NCBI GenBank assembly: GCA_037127255.1
Contig: JBANSL010000018.1
Coordinates: 9,397,175 to 9,461,174, forward strand
Direction: 5' to 3'
Source of the DNA: Persicaria tinctoria
Taxonomy: Eukaryota > Streptophyta > Magnoliopsida > Caryophyllales > Polygonaceae
DNA: 64,000 bases
A model generated the notes under the pieces. The model worked only from the letters and a program-made list of their open reading frames with translations, did no database searches and was not told the DNA's origin. Within the stretch, counting starts at the first letter, position 1. Each line of letters opens with the position of its first letter. A program made the translations under genes and the position numbers. This document shows, one piece after another, positions 1-11,976 of this stretch.

Positions 1-239
1 ATGCGGACGCGTTTTTTTAAACCTAAAATATTATATATAAAAATATTATAAAATATTAATAAACGTTAAGATAAAAATCATAAAAAAACTTTACAATAAA
101 TGTATCTTACAATTATCTTAGAAAATTATTTTAAAAAAATCTTATGTAAAGTATAATACATAAATATAGATATTTTAAATTACTCAGTAATAATAATATC
201 AATATCATTATAACATTGTTTAAATGTGATTTGTCATAA
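1..239. other. AT-rich sequence, no gene seen
   Basis: This stretch is strongly AT-rich with many stops in all frames. I see no gene, no terminal repeat and no RNA signature in it. Confidence 0.6.
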
Positions 240-376
240 TCAATAGTTATATTCAATATTTTGAATTAAGCCTAATAGTTAGTAAATAAATTTGAGTTAA
301 GTCCAATAGTTATATTAGATTGAATTCAATGTTTTGAATTAAGCTCAATAGTTAGTAAAATTTAAAAATAAAAGAA
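240..376. repeat. Left part of tandem-repeat host unit split by the Helitron
   Basis: About 100 bp here match 6735-6850 almost exactly (both contain AGTTAGTAAATAAATTTGAG and the following GAATTAAGC-type segment). The last bases, AAAATAAAAGAA, also match the uninterrupted copy ending at 7018. It is the left half of a repeat unit whose right half resumes at 6609 after the Helitron. Confidence 0.8.
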
Positions 377-1400
377 TCCTCCTATATCTTAAAGCTGAGT
401 GTTTTGGAGAGCAGAGAGGCTATCCACGTGGAGCCTTCTCCAATTTTTTTTTCATCATTTCCGATTTTGCCCCTCTCCCTCTTTCTTTCTGAAAAAACTA
501 AATGACCTGTTTTCTTTCTCTCTCCTTCTCTAGAGAAGATCTCTCTCCCACAATCTGAAACTACCAAAACAAGGAAGCAGAACAAGGCCGGATTCGGGGC
601 TGGGGTATCAAGAGAAACTTTGCCGTCGCCGTTCGTCGTCGATCAAGGTAACGGAGCTCATAGCAAATTGCAAGCGGCGAAGAGCGAGGGAGATGCAAGC
701 GTCACCGTATGTCGACCACGCCACTACTCGATTGGAATTCTTCAAGCAGCCATCGTTGAAAGAACAAGGCCCTGTAGAGAGAAAGGTTTATTCCTTTATT
801 CCCAACTCTTGTCCAATGTGTCGGTTTAAGTTGCTGATGGCTACCAACGATGCTCCTTGAGTTGTTGAACAATTGAAATGTTGTACAAACTAGGTTTAGC
901 TTCTAAATACACGTGAATATTTGTTGCCGGTGATCAATAATATATATTACTTGATTTTGTGTTACCTTTTAGTTTTGTATCGATTTGTGTTACTTGATTC
1001 CAATATTTTTAACAGCACACATCACGGGTTGTGGAAAATTCAACAGGTGTGAAATAAAAATACTAACATCTACCCACGTTTCTAAATAATTTTAAGTTGG
1101 AACACATTTTAAAAATATGAGCCACGTTACTTTATGTTCAAAAGTATTTTTTTCAAATATAATAACTATCTAGCCACGTTTCTTTCTTTTTGATATTAGC
1201 AATATAATAACTATTAAATTTTTATTAGTATGGAAGTTATCTCACTCACCCACTCCCCCATTTTTTCTTATACACACATAAAATCTGGAAGTTACCTTCA
1301 TTTTTCAATTTTTCAAATTTAGCATTCCAAATTTAAATTAACACTACCCCACTACCTATTTTAATTCCTCCACCTTAAAAATAACTATTTTAAATTAACA

Positions 1401-1610
1401 TTCCAAATTTTATCCCACTAACCCCACTACCTATTTTAATCACCTCACCTTCAAATTAGTTATGCAACATGGTAACTTCCGTCAGTTTAAAATTATGTTG
1501 AAATATTCCAAATTTTATCCCACTAACCCCACTACCTATTTTAATCACCCCGCCTTCAAATTAGTTATGCAACATGGTAACTTCCGTCAGTTTAAAATTA
1601 TGTTGAAATA
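1401..1610. repeat. Two-copy 105-bp tandem duplication inside the Helitron
   Basis: Bases 1401-1505 and 1506-1610 are nearly identical (one or two differences, for example CACCTCACC versus CACCCCGCC). A more degenerate related copy lies just upstream at about 1323-1400. No coding function is evident. Confidence 0.85.
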
Positions 1611-1920
1611 TTTGGATAAAAAATGCATTTTTGCCCTTCTCTTAAAGCTGAATTACCTTAGTTACTTAGTTATCCCATCCCCCCACTCGCCTACTAAGCT
1701 CATAACGAGGCTTCCAATCCGAGGAACAAAAACCACAAACAAGGTATTCTATTTTTCCTACTCATTTCTACATCTGTTGAAGGTATCCTTGTACCTTTTT
1801 TTTTTGGAATCATTGTTCAGTTGTGTGACTTCTTGAACTTATATTCTTCAGTTGATGCTCAATCGATTTCCGAACATCCATCCTAGAGTGCACAGGTACG
1901 TTTACTTAGTTTTTTCAGCA

Positions 1921-3627
1921 AACATGAAGTGAAGGGAGTTGTAAGTAAAATGAAGAGTAGGAGAGCTGTGGTGCCTGATGAGATTCCAGCTGAAGTGTGG
2001 AAGTGTTTAGGCGTTAAGGGAGTAGAGTGGCTTACCCAACTTTTCAACGTTATTCTCAGGACTGCGAGGATGCCAGAGGAATGGAGACTCAACAAGTTAA
2101 TCCCATTATATAAGAACAAGGGCGATGTACAATAATGCAACAACTATAGGGGTATTAAACTCCTCGGCCACACAATGAAGATTTGGGAGAGAGTTATTGA
2201 ACGACGGCTAAGAGGGTTGGTTATCGTTTCCGAGAACCAGTTTGGTTTTATGCCAGGAAGGTCAACTACAGAAGCTATTCATCTGATGAGGTGCTTGGTG
2301 GAGAAATACAGAGAACGGAAGAAAAATCTGCATATGGTTTTCATTGATTTGGAGAAGGCATACGACAGAGTGCCAAGAGACCTTATTTGGGAATGTTTGA
2401 GAGCTAAAGGGGTTCCAGAATCCTACATGAGGGTTGTTAAGGATATGTACGAGGGTTCACAGACTAGTGTGTACTCTCATAGTGGGGACCCTGAGTACTT
2501 TGCTGTGCAAGTGGGCTTGCACCAAGGCTCGGCTTTGAGCCCGTTGCTCTTTACAGTAGTCATGGATGTGGTGTCAGGAAGTATCCAGGGTGGGATCCCG
2601 TGGTGTATGCTGTTTGCGGATGATGTTGTCCTGGTGGATGAGACTAGGATAGGGGTCAGCAACAAACTTGATTTATGGAGGGATAAGCTTGAACAGAAGG
2701 GCTTTCTGTTGAGCAGGACATAGACGGAATATATGGTTTTCAGATTTGGCGAAGAGGAAGTGGGTGACGAGGGGGTCATGTTGGGTGGGGACCTTGTTCC
2801 AAAGAAAGACAGTTTCAAGTATTTGGGATCTGTGATGCAGAGCGATGGAGGGGTCGACATGGATGTCAAGCATCGGATTCAAGTAGGTTGGCAGAAATGG
2901 AGGGCTGCATCAGGAGTCCTATGTGACAGAAAAGTCCCACTTAAGCTCAAGGGCAAGTTCTACAGAGTGGTGGTGAGACCAGCTTTGTTATATGGGGTAG
3001 AGTGTTGGGCGACAAGTAAGACACATGAACAGAAACTAATGGTAGGGGAGATGAGGATGCTCAGATGGATGTGTGGGGTCACTTTGCATGACAGAATCAG
3101 AAATGAGGCTATCAGAGAAAGGGTAGGAGTGGTCAGTATTCAGGCTAAGTTACGGGAAACGAGACTGCGATGGTATGGACATGTTCAGAGGAGGGATCCG
3201 AGTGCGCCAGTGCGCAGATGTGACCATTTGGCTATTGACAGTGTCCGACGGGGCAGAGGTCGTCCAAAGAAGAGCTGGCGGTAAGTGATTCGACAGGACT
3301 TGACCGTTTTGGGACTCACAGAGGAGATGTCACGCGACAGAGTGCAGTGGAGGAGTGCTATTAGAATTGTCGAAAACTAGTAGGGTGCAGTGTTTCCAGC
3401 ATCGCGCCTTCCTGCCGTCTCGTCCTATTTTTGCGCTTCTTTCTCTTAATTCTTGTGTGTGGTCTTTTTTCCCTTTATTTCTTATGGTTGTCTCTGGTGT
3501 GGAGTCTTGTTCTGTCTTCGAGGACTTGTCTTGGGTCACTAGGAAACACCCTCTCGACCTAGTCGGGGAAAGGGTGCGTACAACTCGACCCCCCAGACCC
3601 TGCTTCAAGCGGGATATACTGGGCACG

Positions 3628-3667
<40 letters not shown>
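1921..3667 (+). mobile_element. 5'-truncated RTE-clade LINE, decayed
   Basis: One reading frame from 1929 to about 3380 encodes the C-terminal two thirds of a plant RTE-type reverse transcriptase: the fingers motif DEIPAEVWK, FMPGRST, palm motif A in [12 protein letters not shown], the [12 protein letters not shown] motif, the catalytic FADD at about 2617, and the thumb/C-terminal region ending near LRWYGHVQRR. The frame is interrupted by TAA at 2133, TAG at 2721 and TAA at 3282, with no frameshift. The 5' part (endonuclease) is missing. The 3' end GGGATATACTGGGCACG followed by (TTG)n at 3627-3667 is the typical short-repeat tail of plant RTE elements rather than poly(A). It is nested in the Helitron just upstream of the RPA-like start codon. 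Confidence 0.9.
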
Positions 3668-3693
3668 ATTTGGTTACGTGCTACAAGTTTCAA

Positions 3694-6148
3694 ATGGCAC
3701 AACCCGTAGATACCATCAACACCTTAGATGGATCCACAAACAAAATTTGGACAGTTAGGGGAAGGATTACCGTTCTTTGGACAACGTCTTATCGAGACTC
3801 TAAGGACGTCGACGGAATTCAACTTATTATCATGGATGAACTGGTTATAACTTGATTTGTTTTTTGTTTTCATCCTATATATATTTATTATACATTTATA
3901 CAATATATGATCTTCTGCATAGGGGGATACCATTCAGGGGATGATAACAAAAAAGAATGTTGCCAAATTTTCACCTTTTATCAAGGAGGGCGGATTATAT
4001 TCGTTCGATAATTTTCTTCTCTCTGAGAACAAGGATTCCGTCAGATTTGCTCCTCACAAGTACAAATTGATCTTCACTTTCAAGACCGTTGTTTCTCGGA
4101 TTGAAGGGCTGAACATTCCTCTGCATAGTTTTACCTTTGTTGATTTCAGAGACATCAACTGCAACGTCTTTGATCATGATTCTGCTATTGGTAATTGTGT
4201 ATATTCACTACATCAAATATTTTATTGGTTATGTTGTTGTTTCTGGTTTGATGATATGAGTTTCAACTTGTGTTTCTCTAATGTAGATGTGATTGGTTAC
4301 ATTACCAAGTTCTCTCCCCTTCAAGCTGACGTGAACGATTCGTCTTCACCTGCGAAACTTGATTTCGCCCTGGAAAATGAAGTGTTAGTTTCCATTTAAA
4401 TTTGTTATGTATCGCTTACATTACCAACTATGAACTGCACTCTGTACAAGTATTAAGAACTACATGGTTAATGCTTATAATTTATAATTTTCATTTTAAT
4501 TCATTTTCAGCAATGAAACTCTGAACTGCACTCTGTGGAATAAGTATGCGCATGAATTGAATAATCACTTGATGAGCGTTGGAGAAGAAAAGGTGTTTGT
4601 AATCATCAAATTTGCAAAGGTGAAGAAGTTTGGAGGTTCGTATCACCGATCCCTCTTTACTTTATTGGTCATTCACTTGCCTTTATCGTTCATCACTATA
4701 AATGATCATTCTGTCTTCTCTGAACTAATAACTTCAGGTGGATTTATCTTGAATAATGCTTCCAACGGAACAAAGCTCTATTTTGATGTAACAATACCGG
4801 AGATTGCAACCTTCAAAGAAAGGTTATCATTTTATATGTCAAGTTGATACATGACTCTTGTCGAATATGAACTTTCTTTACCTATTTTCACATGTTGTGC
4901 AATGTAGGTGGTGTGATGGAAATTCAAATGTTCTCGTGAGATCAACCATTGCATAATTGTCTCAAACACCTGTGCAAGATCCCTTTCCAATTAATTCTAA
5001 GCAATGCATCCAATTCTTATATAAAATCGCCGAGGTTTATTTCTTCGTCATTTTCAAATACTATTAGTTACTGTATGAAATTGAAGTTCCCTAAGTGATT
5101 ATTTTTGCTTACATTTTTTGGTTAACAACCGTGTACTGTAGTTATTGTTGAACGCATCGCCCAAATATGCAAAGATGTGGATTCGGCGTATAATGGATGC
5201 AAAGTTTGCAACAAGAAGGCTATATATAAGGACTCTATGTTTTGGTGTAATAGTTGTTCTATACATGTCAAGTTCCCTGAACAAAGGTATGTATGATGAT
5301 GTATTTCATGTTAGTTTACATATGTTTGCATAGGTTTTGTATGTTTGTTTTAATAGGAACAACGACCTAAATATTTGGCAAAGCATCTCAATTACCCACG
5401 CTCTTTTACTATTTTTAGTTCCTTGCTGTCATGACTGATGTTAATTCATTTATCATTTAGATATCTACTTCAGATTATTGTGGAGGATGCTACGGGGACT
5501 GCCAAGATGACATTGTTCAATCAAGCAGCCATCCAGCTACTTAAAAAGGATGCTTCTACTTTACGTGCTCAGATGATTAAGGTCACTCCCTCTAACGCAT
5601 ATTTGTATGTAATTATTGTGTTTTTAGTCTACTTGGCATCATATCAATTGTGTTGTTTTGTTATTGTTTTTTTATAGGGAGATTCCAAGCTTACATTTCC
5701 CCCCGAATTCAACAAGCTTCTCTCTCGTAAGTATGTGTTCGTTGTTGATGTTGGACAATACAATATTGAGCATCCACGTGATGCGTATTCTGTCAAGAGA
5801 GTCAGTGAGGATGAGTCTTTGATTGAGAAGTTTGAAAATCACCTGATTTTTGCGAAGGTGGTTTTTTTTACCTATTACATGTGGTTGTTCCTTTTCTTTT
5901 ATTCTATGGTTTAAAGAATACTAAGTGCATGCATATATAGTATTCGTGCGTGTCTGGTGTTATAGGATTATGATTCAGATCATTTGTCTCCTCAACCCGA
6001 AGCTCCTTCCAATGCTTCTTCAAGTATTGTCCTCACTCCATCAAAGCGATCCCATGAATCTGAAGATGAGTACACTTGCACTACGAGTGGTGAAGGACAA
6101 TCGTCATCAACCAAGAAGGTTGTTACCGGAGGCGACACAACAGTGTGA
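3694..6148 (+). pseudogene. Replication protein A large-subunit-like gene, nonsense-mutated
   Basis: Exons resembling plant RPA1/OB-fold proteins: exon 1 3694-3843 (MAQPVDTINTLDG), exon 2 3923-4190, exon 3 4287-4383, exon 4 4511-4635, exon 5 4738-4822, exon 6 from 4908. Then come an exon near 5142-5285 with a zinc ribbon (CKVC then WCNSC, as in the RPA C-terminal DNA-binding domain), an exon from about 5460 (IIVEDATGTAKMTLFN), and C-terminal exons ending with TGA at 6146-6148. Exons 1 to 6 splice in phase with GT-AG sites. A TAA at 4954-4956 replaces an expected Gln codon in exon 6, and the junction into the zinc-ribbon exon is out of phase as I read it, so this copy is probably inactive. RPA-like genes near the 3' end are a known feature of plant Helitrons, where an ssDNA-binding role in rolling-circle transposition is assumed. 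Confidence 0.8.
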
Positions 6149-6578
6149 TTAGTAACATTTGACATCCTTTTAGCATAAACTAAATATTTTTATATGGGTT
6201 ATGTATCCTGTTAACTTTTCTTTTGTTGAAATTTAGCAAACTTTCATCTCTTTAAGACGTGGTGTTTTGTCGAGTTTTATCTTATCTCCAATGTACTCTA
6301 CTAATGTAGTATATAAATAACGTGGGTTATGTATCCTACTAATGTAGTATATAAAGAGGTTTTTCACAACGTATAGTTTGTAGAAACTTGTGTTGAGGAC
6401 ATATGCATGCAGATGTTATGACTCAATTGATTATTATTTGTGTGGATTGTGGTTGACTTATTTTACTTTATGAAACTATGTTAAAATAATTTATGTGTCG
6501 CTCCTTCTTGTATCATATTAGTCGAAGGTAAGGTTCAGTCGAGTACTATGTTTTATACATCATTACTATGTTAAAAAT

Positions 6579-6608
6579 CCCGTGCGTAGTGCACGGGCTA
6601 TAGGCTAG
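6579..6608 (+). other. Helitron 3' terminal hairpin and CTAG end
   Basis: A seven-base-pair GC-rich stem (6579-6585 with 6591-6597, loop GTAGT) is followed eight bases later by CTAG (6605-6608) and host T. This matches the Helitron replication-terminator structure. Confidence 0.88.
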
Positions 6609-7165
6609 TTAAAGGAAAAAGAAGGAAAAAAGGAGAATTAAAGAAAAATAAAGAAAAATGGCAAAAAATGATTGGTTAAGACTCCTAAAATGTCTATAAG
6701 ATTGACACATCATCCTTAACTCTTGTAAATTAAGAGTTTATATTGATATAGATAGTTAGTAAATAAATTTGAGCTAAGTCCAATAGTCATATTAGATTGA
6801 ATTAAATGTTTTGAATTAAGCCCAATAGTTAGTAAAATTTAAAAAAAAAAAGGATTAAAGGAAAAAGAAGAAAAAAAGAGAATTAAAGAAAAATGGGGAA
6901 AAAAAATGATTGTTCAAGACTCCTAAAATGTCTCTAAGATTGACACATCATCCTTAACTCTTCTAAATTAAGAGTTTATATAGATATACATAGTTAGTAA
7001 AATTTAAAAATAAAAGAATTAAAGGAAAAAAGAAAAAAAAAAGAGAATTAAAGAAAAATAAAAAAATGGCAAAAAAAATGATTGGTTAAGACTCCTAAAA
7101 TATCTCTAAGATTGACACATCATCCTTAACTCTTCTAAATTAAGGGTTTATATAGATATAGATTA
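6609..7165. repeat. Tandem repeat array of about 170-230 bp units
   Basis: Three copies share the order AGTTAGTAAAATTT, a purine-rich AAAGGAAAAAG tract, AAGACTCCTAAAATGTCT, GACACATCATCCTTAACTC and TTTATATAGATATAGAT. Copy 1 is interrupted by the Helitron (left part at 240-376). Copies 2 and 3 run about 6829-6990 and 6991-7165. The uninterrupted copies supply the empty-site comparison for the Helitron. Confidence 0.8.
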
Positions 7166-8400
7166 TACCCAATTTGATTATATATATATATATATATATT
7201 TGGATAAAACTTATTCTAACTCTATTTAATCAATATATCTATATATGCATAAGATGAAATTAGATGCAATCTAATTAATGAATATATGCATATGATAAAA
7301 TTTTATTCTAACTCTATTTAATCAATATATCTATATATGAATAAGATAAATTTTGACCCAATTTGATTAGATATGGATATATTTTTAGAAGATGTTATCC
7401 AATTTTAAATACTATTATTTGATTTAATAATCAACATATGCATAAGATAAGATTTTATTCTAACTCTATTTAATCAATATATTCATATATTCATAAGATA
7501 AAATTTGACCCAATTTGATTAGATATGGATATATTTTTAGAAAATATTAGCCAATTTTAAATATTATAATATAAGATAAGATTTTGCCTATTCTCGCTTT
7601 ATATGAACCTATTTTTAGAAGATAATAACGTTATCAATATATTACATTGTCATACTAATTAAATAACTTTATCAATATGAACAAATTTTTAGAATACATT
7701 GATATTTTTGTTAATATTTTCCCCAATTTTTTTTAGATATGGGTATAATTTTTTACCCAATTTTGTAAGATTTTGATAATAATAATTATATAAAAGTTTG
7801 ATAATACTTTCACAATATTAATGAGAATAAATGGTAATTTTATTTTAATTGTGTAACAATTCAAAAGTGTTGAAAGAAATTAATTACCTCTCTGAATGGG
7901 TATTTATATCAATTTTATTTAAATTATAAAAAATCGCACACGGTTCGGGTAGTAAACTAGTACACTAGTGCATGCACTGTCCGTGTACAGAGAATATATT
8001 AATATAATATTATAAATAATTTACATAGATTTCAATAAATAAATAATAATAATCTAAATATAAATCATTTTTCCACCAAAAAATAATATAAATATAAATA
8101 ATATCAGCTTGAGAGATCATATAATATTAATCTAAATATCTTTTATTTATATTCTCTCAAAATATATATAAAATTCACATTTACAAAGTAAAATGTTTTT
8201 TTTTTCTAATCTAGTAATATACCATTAACTAAATCTGGTGTAATTTAATAGATAATTGATTTTTAAAAATATTTTAATATTATTTTTCAAAAAATAATCT
8301 AGATATAAATAAAATAGCACTTATCAAATATTACATATTTATCTATTAATATTTGTAGTAAGTATGACTATAAAATATTTTTCATTTATATTCTTGTCAC
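7166..8400. repeat. AT-rich DNA with irregular tandem repeats
   Basis: The motif TTATTCTAACTCTATTTAAT recurs at 7211, 7303 and 7455, and GACCCAATTTGATTAGATAT recurs near 7356 and 7507. Intervals are unequal (92 and 152 bp). No coding region is supported. Near 7940-7985 there are possible degenerate Helitron-like ends. Confidence 0.6.
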
Positions 8401-8403
8401 AAG

Positions 8404-8526
8404 TTGTTAAAAAAAATAAACGGACGGATTTTAGATCCGTCCGTTGTAAAAAAAATAAAAAATTACATAGGGCAGATTTATGATCTGTCTTATGTAAAAA
8501 AATTTAAAAGCAAAAAAAAGATGCAG

Positions 8527-8564
<38 letters not shown>

Positions 8565-8700
8565 TTAATTTACATAGGATGGATCCTAGGTCCTATGTAA
8601 TTTTTCATTTTTTTTTTATAACGGACGGATCTAGGATTTGTCCGTATATTTTTAAAAAAAAATTATAACAGGCGGATCTACGATCCGTTATAATGAGTGC
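8404..8700. repeat. Cluster of five imperfect palindromes around a (TC)n tract
   Basis: Five 23-31-bp imperfect palindromes follow one another: about 8420-8443 (CGGACGGAT/ATCCGTCCG arms), 8463-8494 (ACATAGGGCAGAT arms), 8570-8601 (TTACATAGGA arms), 8619-8644 (ACGGACGGAT arms) and 8664-8694 (TTATAACAGGCGGAT arms). A (TC)n tract lies at 8530-8561. Such arrays occur near the ends of CACTA-type elements, but I find no CACTA terminus here, so the element type is open. Confidence 0.6.
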
Positions 8701-8739
8701 ATATAGCACCTGTCATGTCATGGGTGCATATAGCCACCC

Positions 8740-10120
8740 CGTTTATTTTTAGGTGGTTATCTATCTATCTTCTATATACATATACTAAAATCGATGCATA
8801 GCGTCTTACGTAATGCGTTGTGGTTGATTCTAGGAAAAGCGTCCTATGTGGCGCGTTGTGGTTGATTATAAAATATTGTCATAGTTTTTATAAAGTTATA
8901 TAAGTAACAATCTATCTTAGATATCTATCAATCTATATTTTTGTTAACACCGGTTTTGGGTGTATATAGTATAAAATCCAAAAGAAACATTCTTTTGGGT
9001 GGGGGGATAGAGGCGTGTGATGATCCGGTTTGGAAGAAAAAAAAAATTGAGATTAAAGAAATGGCAAGAGGTGTGGTCAAACGCCGTTTCAAAATGATTT
9101 ATTATGCATTAATGTACAATTTAAAAGCAAGTGATTTATTCCATCATCCATGTGTTGCAACGAGTTTATCTCAAAATAAAACATCAAAAGTAACAACGGT
9201 GCTTTAGACGCCACAACGATTTGGTGATGTCTACAAATTGACAGTGGTGATGAAATGATATTTTTCAATAGATGACTGAAACTTCAAAATCTTCAATGTC
9301 AAACATTGTTTTACAATACAAACTAAAACATTAAACGCTATGTTGAATGTTTTGCCAAACACACCTTAACATATGAATGCAAAAAAATTGGCATCTTGGA
9401 TCTCCAAATTCGAACCAATCTTGAGATGGTGAAATTAGGTGTGGTTTTGGGTAATGCAAAACCCTTTCTTCTACAGCTAATTTTCTATTGCAAAATGAAC
9501 TTCGATTGAAGGCTTACTGACTATGGTTAAATCACTAACAATCCCTCGAACACCATCAAGTTCACAATCTCAAGCTTGATTTGAATTTGGAGATCCAAAA
9601 TGTGAAATCTCACATTCATATCCCAAGGGAATTAATAACAAGCAATTGACCGACGAATATCTACTCTTGAAGACCTAATTTTCTAGTCAAAAAATGGACT
9701 TCTGACTAATTTTTTCCAAGGATTTTTAAAAAAAAAATTATTGACCTCAAGTTCGAGAATCAATCAAACTATCATTAACAAAAATTGGAGGTAGAACCAA
9801 GTCGAGCCCAAACCGATCATAAATTTGAACTCGGGCTTAGAATTGTGGTTAAGCTCGGCTTGTTTGGTAAATGAACGAGCTCGAACCGAATTTTTTCGCG
9901 GTAACTCGAAGGAAATTTTGTAAATTTTACAACATTCGGCCTGCTCGAGTTTGAATCGAGCCAAAACGAGCTTTAAATTGAACTTAAAAATGTGTTCATA
10001 TTCGGCTCGTTTAGTAAATCAACAAGCTCAAGCCGAGCTACTCGATTCATATAATCGCCCTAACTGGAATTGCAAATGACAACCAATCAAGGGATTCATA
10101 TCTTGCTTAAAGAAGGACTA
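8740..10120. other. Intergenic, no supported gene
   Basis: A short open frame at 8941-9207 has no recognisable domain. 9830-10050 contains the repeated GCTCG/CGAGC-rich motif (AAGCTCGGCT, GAGCCAAAACGAGC) seen in many dispersed plant repeats. Nothing else is evident. Confidence 0.5.
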
Positions 10121-10380
10121 CAATGAGTGACAAACATAACTAACATTTGTTGCTGCATATTCAGAAAGATAACATTTGTTGCTTTGTCAAAAACTGCTTT
10201 AGATGTACATGAAATGGAATTCAATCATACATTAACTCACATACCTTTTGATATAGCACGGTGCAGCGGTTTTCTTTCGTCGGTATCAACTCTTGGCATC
10301 ATACAGCTGAACATGTATAATGCCTGCAGAACAAAAATTGAAAATCACCAAAACCAGTAGAGAAATAGTACTGTTTTTAC

Positions 10381-11976
10381 CTAAAGAGGGCGAGTCACGA
10401 ACCCCCTATCGACCATCTTCTCGACCAACTCCTCATGCTTCTTCAACTGACCAGCCTTCCTCAGCTGCTGCAGCACCATCTCATACAATGGCAATGACGG
10501 CCTCAAGCATTTCTCCTCGATCATCTCCCTGAACAGCTTGTAGGCGTTGTTCCAATGCCCCATTCCACCAAACACCGAGATCAGAATCTTGTAAGTGTTC
10601 ACGTTAGGCTCGACTTCTTCCTCGTCCATCTCCTTCTTGAGTTTCAGGACCATGTCAGTGGACTTCGAAACAGCAAACATCTTCATCAAAGTGTTGTAGG
10701 TGACGTTATTCGGCCTAGCCTTGAGCTCCTTCATCCTAGAAAACAACCGGTGGGCGCCATTCACATCTCCTGACTTGGCTATGCAAGTGAAGATCGGATT
10801 GAAACTGTGCGCGTTAGGAGTAACGCCCTTCTTCTCCATCTGATTCAGCACCTTGATCGCCTCATCACGGCTCCCATCCCTACAATGCGCATCTATAAGG
10901 AAGTTATAGGTGACGACATCCGGTGAGCACCCAAGCCTCACCATTTGGTTGTAAACCTGCAAGACCCTTTCGGTTTTCCCAGCCTTCACATGAACCCTAA
11001 TCATATTATTGAAGGTGATCGAATTCGGGGGGCAACCCTTCTCAATCATCTCGGAGAAGACATCGTGTGCACGCGTAATCTGCCCGCACCTGCACAGGCC
11101 ATCAATCACGATGCTGTAAGTGTACACATTGGGCTCAATCCCGGCCGCCTTCATCTCGCCGAAGAACCTCTCGGCCTCCGAAATGTTGTTCACTCTGCAC
11201 CATCCGTGAACCAAGCTAGTGTAAAGCACTACATCGGGCTTAAACCGATCCTTCAAGCCGTCGAAGAACGACTGAGCCTCTACGGCGCGTCTCTTCTTCG
11301 AGAGGATACTAATCACATTCGAAAACGCAACCTTATCAGGCGCACAGCCGTAATCATCCATCCGATTGAATGTGTATATAGCCTCATCAGCTAATCCAGC
11401 CCTAACGTATCTCCTAATCAAAATGCTGAATGTTTCGACGGGAATCTCTAAAGCCCTAGATTTCATCAGATCAATTAAATGCCAAGCTAGGTCGAAATGT
11501 CTCACCTTTCCAGAAAGATCGATCATTTCGTTGTAGACCTTAGGGGTCTGGGGGAAATCGTCTTGATTGGTGGCCCAATTGAAGAAAGCAAGCGCCTGGA
11601 GGAAGGGGATCCCATGGCGGACGCTGGCGCACTTCTCGATTACACGGCGGACGACGCCCGGAGAGAGGGCTTCGGCGGCGGCGGAGATGCGGGAGAAGTC
11701 GTGAGAGAGAGATGGGATGGTGAGGTCCGGAGAGGGCGGGGCAAGGTTTGAGTCTGCGGGAGGGTTTCTGCGATGGTGCTCCTTGATAATCGAGTGGAAT
11801 TTGTCGGAGATTTGGGAGTCGGAAGGGCAGAGATTAGGGTTTGTGGGGCTAATTTGGTCGGTATCTTCATCGTCGGATGAGGAGGAAGAGGTGTAGGGTT
11901 TGAGGGAGGTTTTAGGGAGAGGAGTGAGAAATCGGGCAAAGAGGGAAAGGTGGAGTTTTGATTTGGTTAGAGCCAT
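10381..11976 (-). CDS. Pentatricopeptide repeat protein, At1g20300-like, probably mitochondrial
   Basis: A single-exon frame encodes 531 residues. The first ~60 residues are Ser/Thr/Pro/Lys-rich with few acidic residues before residue 35, as in an organelle targeting peptide. From about residue 120 to 520 there are roughly eleven P-class 35-residue PPR motifs (for example [49 protein letters not shown]). No E, DYW or SMR domain follows. Length, the SVRHGIPF segment and the C-terminal [13 protein letters not shown] stretch match my memory of Arabidopsis At1g20300 (annotated mitochondrial). P-class PPR proteins bind organelle RNA and act in processing, stability or translation; the target cannot be read here. 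The frame starts at the first ATG and has no defects. Confidence 0.93.
   Translation of the reverse strand: MALTKSKLHLSLFARFLTPLPKTSLKPYTSSSSSDDEDTDQISPTNPNLCPSDSQISDKFHSIIKEHHRRNPPADSNLAPPSPDLTIPSLSHDFSRISAAAEALSPGVVRRVIEKCASVRHGIPFLQALAFFNWATNQDDFPQTPKVYNEMIDLSGKVRHFDLAWHLIDLMKSRALEIPVETFSILIRRYVRAGLADEAIYTFNRMDDYGCAPDKVAFSNVISILSKKRRAVEAQSFFDGLKDRFKPDVVLYTSLVHGWCRVNNISEAERFFGEMKAAGIEPNVYTYSIVIDGLCRCGQITRAHDVFSEMIEKGCPPNSITFNNMIRVHVKAGKTERVLQVYNQMVRLGCSPDVVTYNFLIDAHCRDGSRDEAIKVLNQMEKKGVTPNAHSFNPIFTCIAKSGDVNGAHRLFSRMKELKARPNNVTYNTLMKMFAVSKSTDMVLKLKKEMDEEEVEPNVNTYKILISVFGGMGHWNNAYKLFREMIEEKCLRPSLPLYEMVLQQLRKAGQLKKHEELVEKMVDRGFVTRPL

Larger units (their letters stand above)
377..6608 (+). mobile_element. 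Non-autonomous Helitron with RPA-like gene
   Basis: The 5' end starts with TC (377-378) after a host A. The 3' end has a GC-rich hairpin (stem CCCGTGC/GCACGGG, 6579-6585 with 6591-6597, 5-nt loop), then CTAG at 6605-6608 followed by host T. These are the hallmarks of Helitrons: TC start, hairpin plus CTRR end, insertion between A and T, no target duplication. Joining the flanks gives AAAGAA-TTAAAGG, which is present uninterrupted at 7013-7025 in a neighbouring copy of the host repeat, so both ends are fixed to the base. Inside are a 105-bp tandem duplication, a nested RTE LINE and a replication protein A-like gene. No Rep/helicase coding is visible, so it would depend on another element to move. 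Confidence 0.88.

Noticed and set aside
8941..9207. 88-codon frame
   Set aside because: No domain and flanked by repeats; not supported as a gene.
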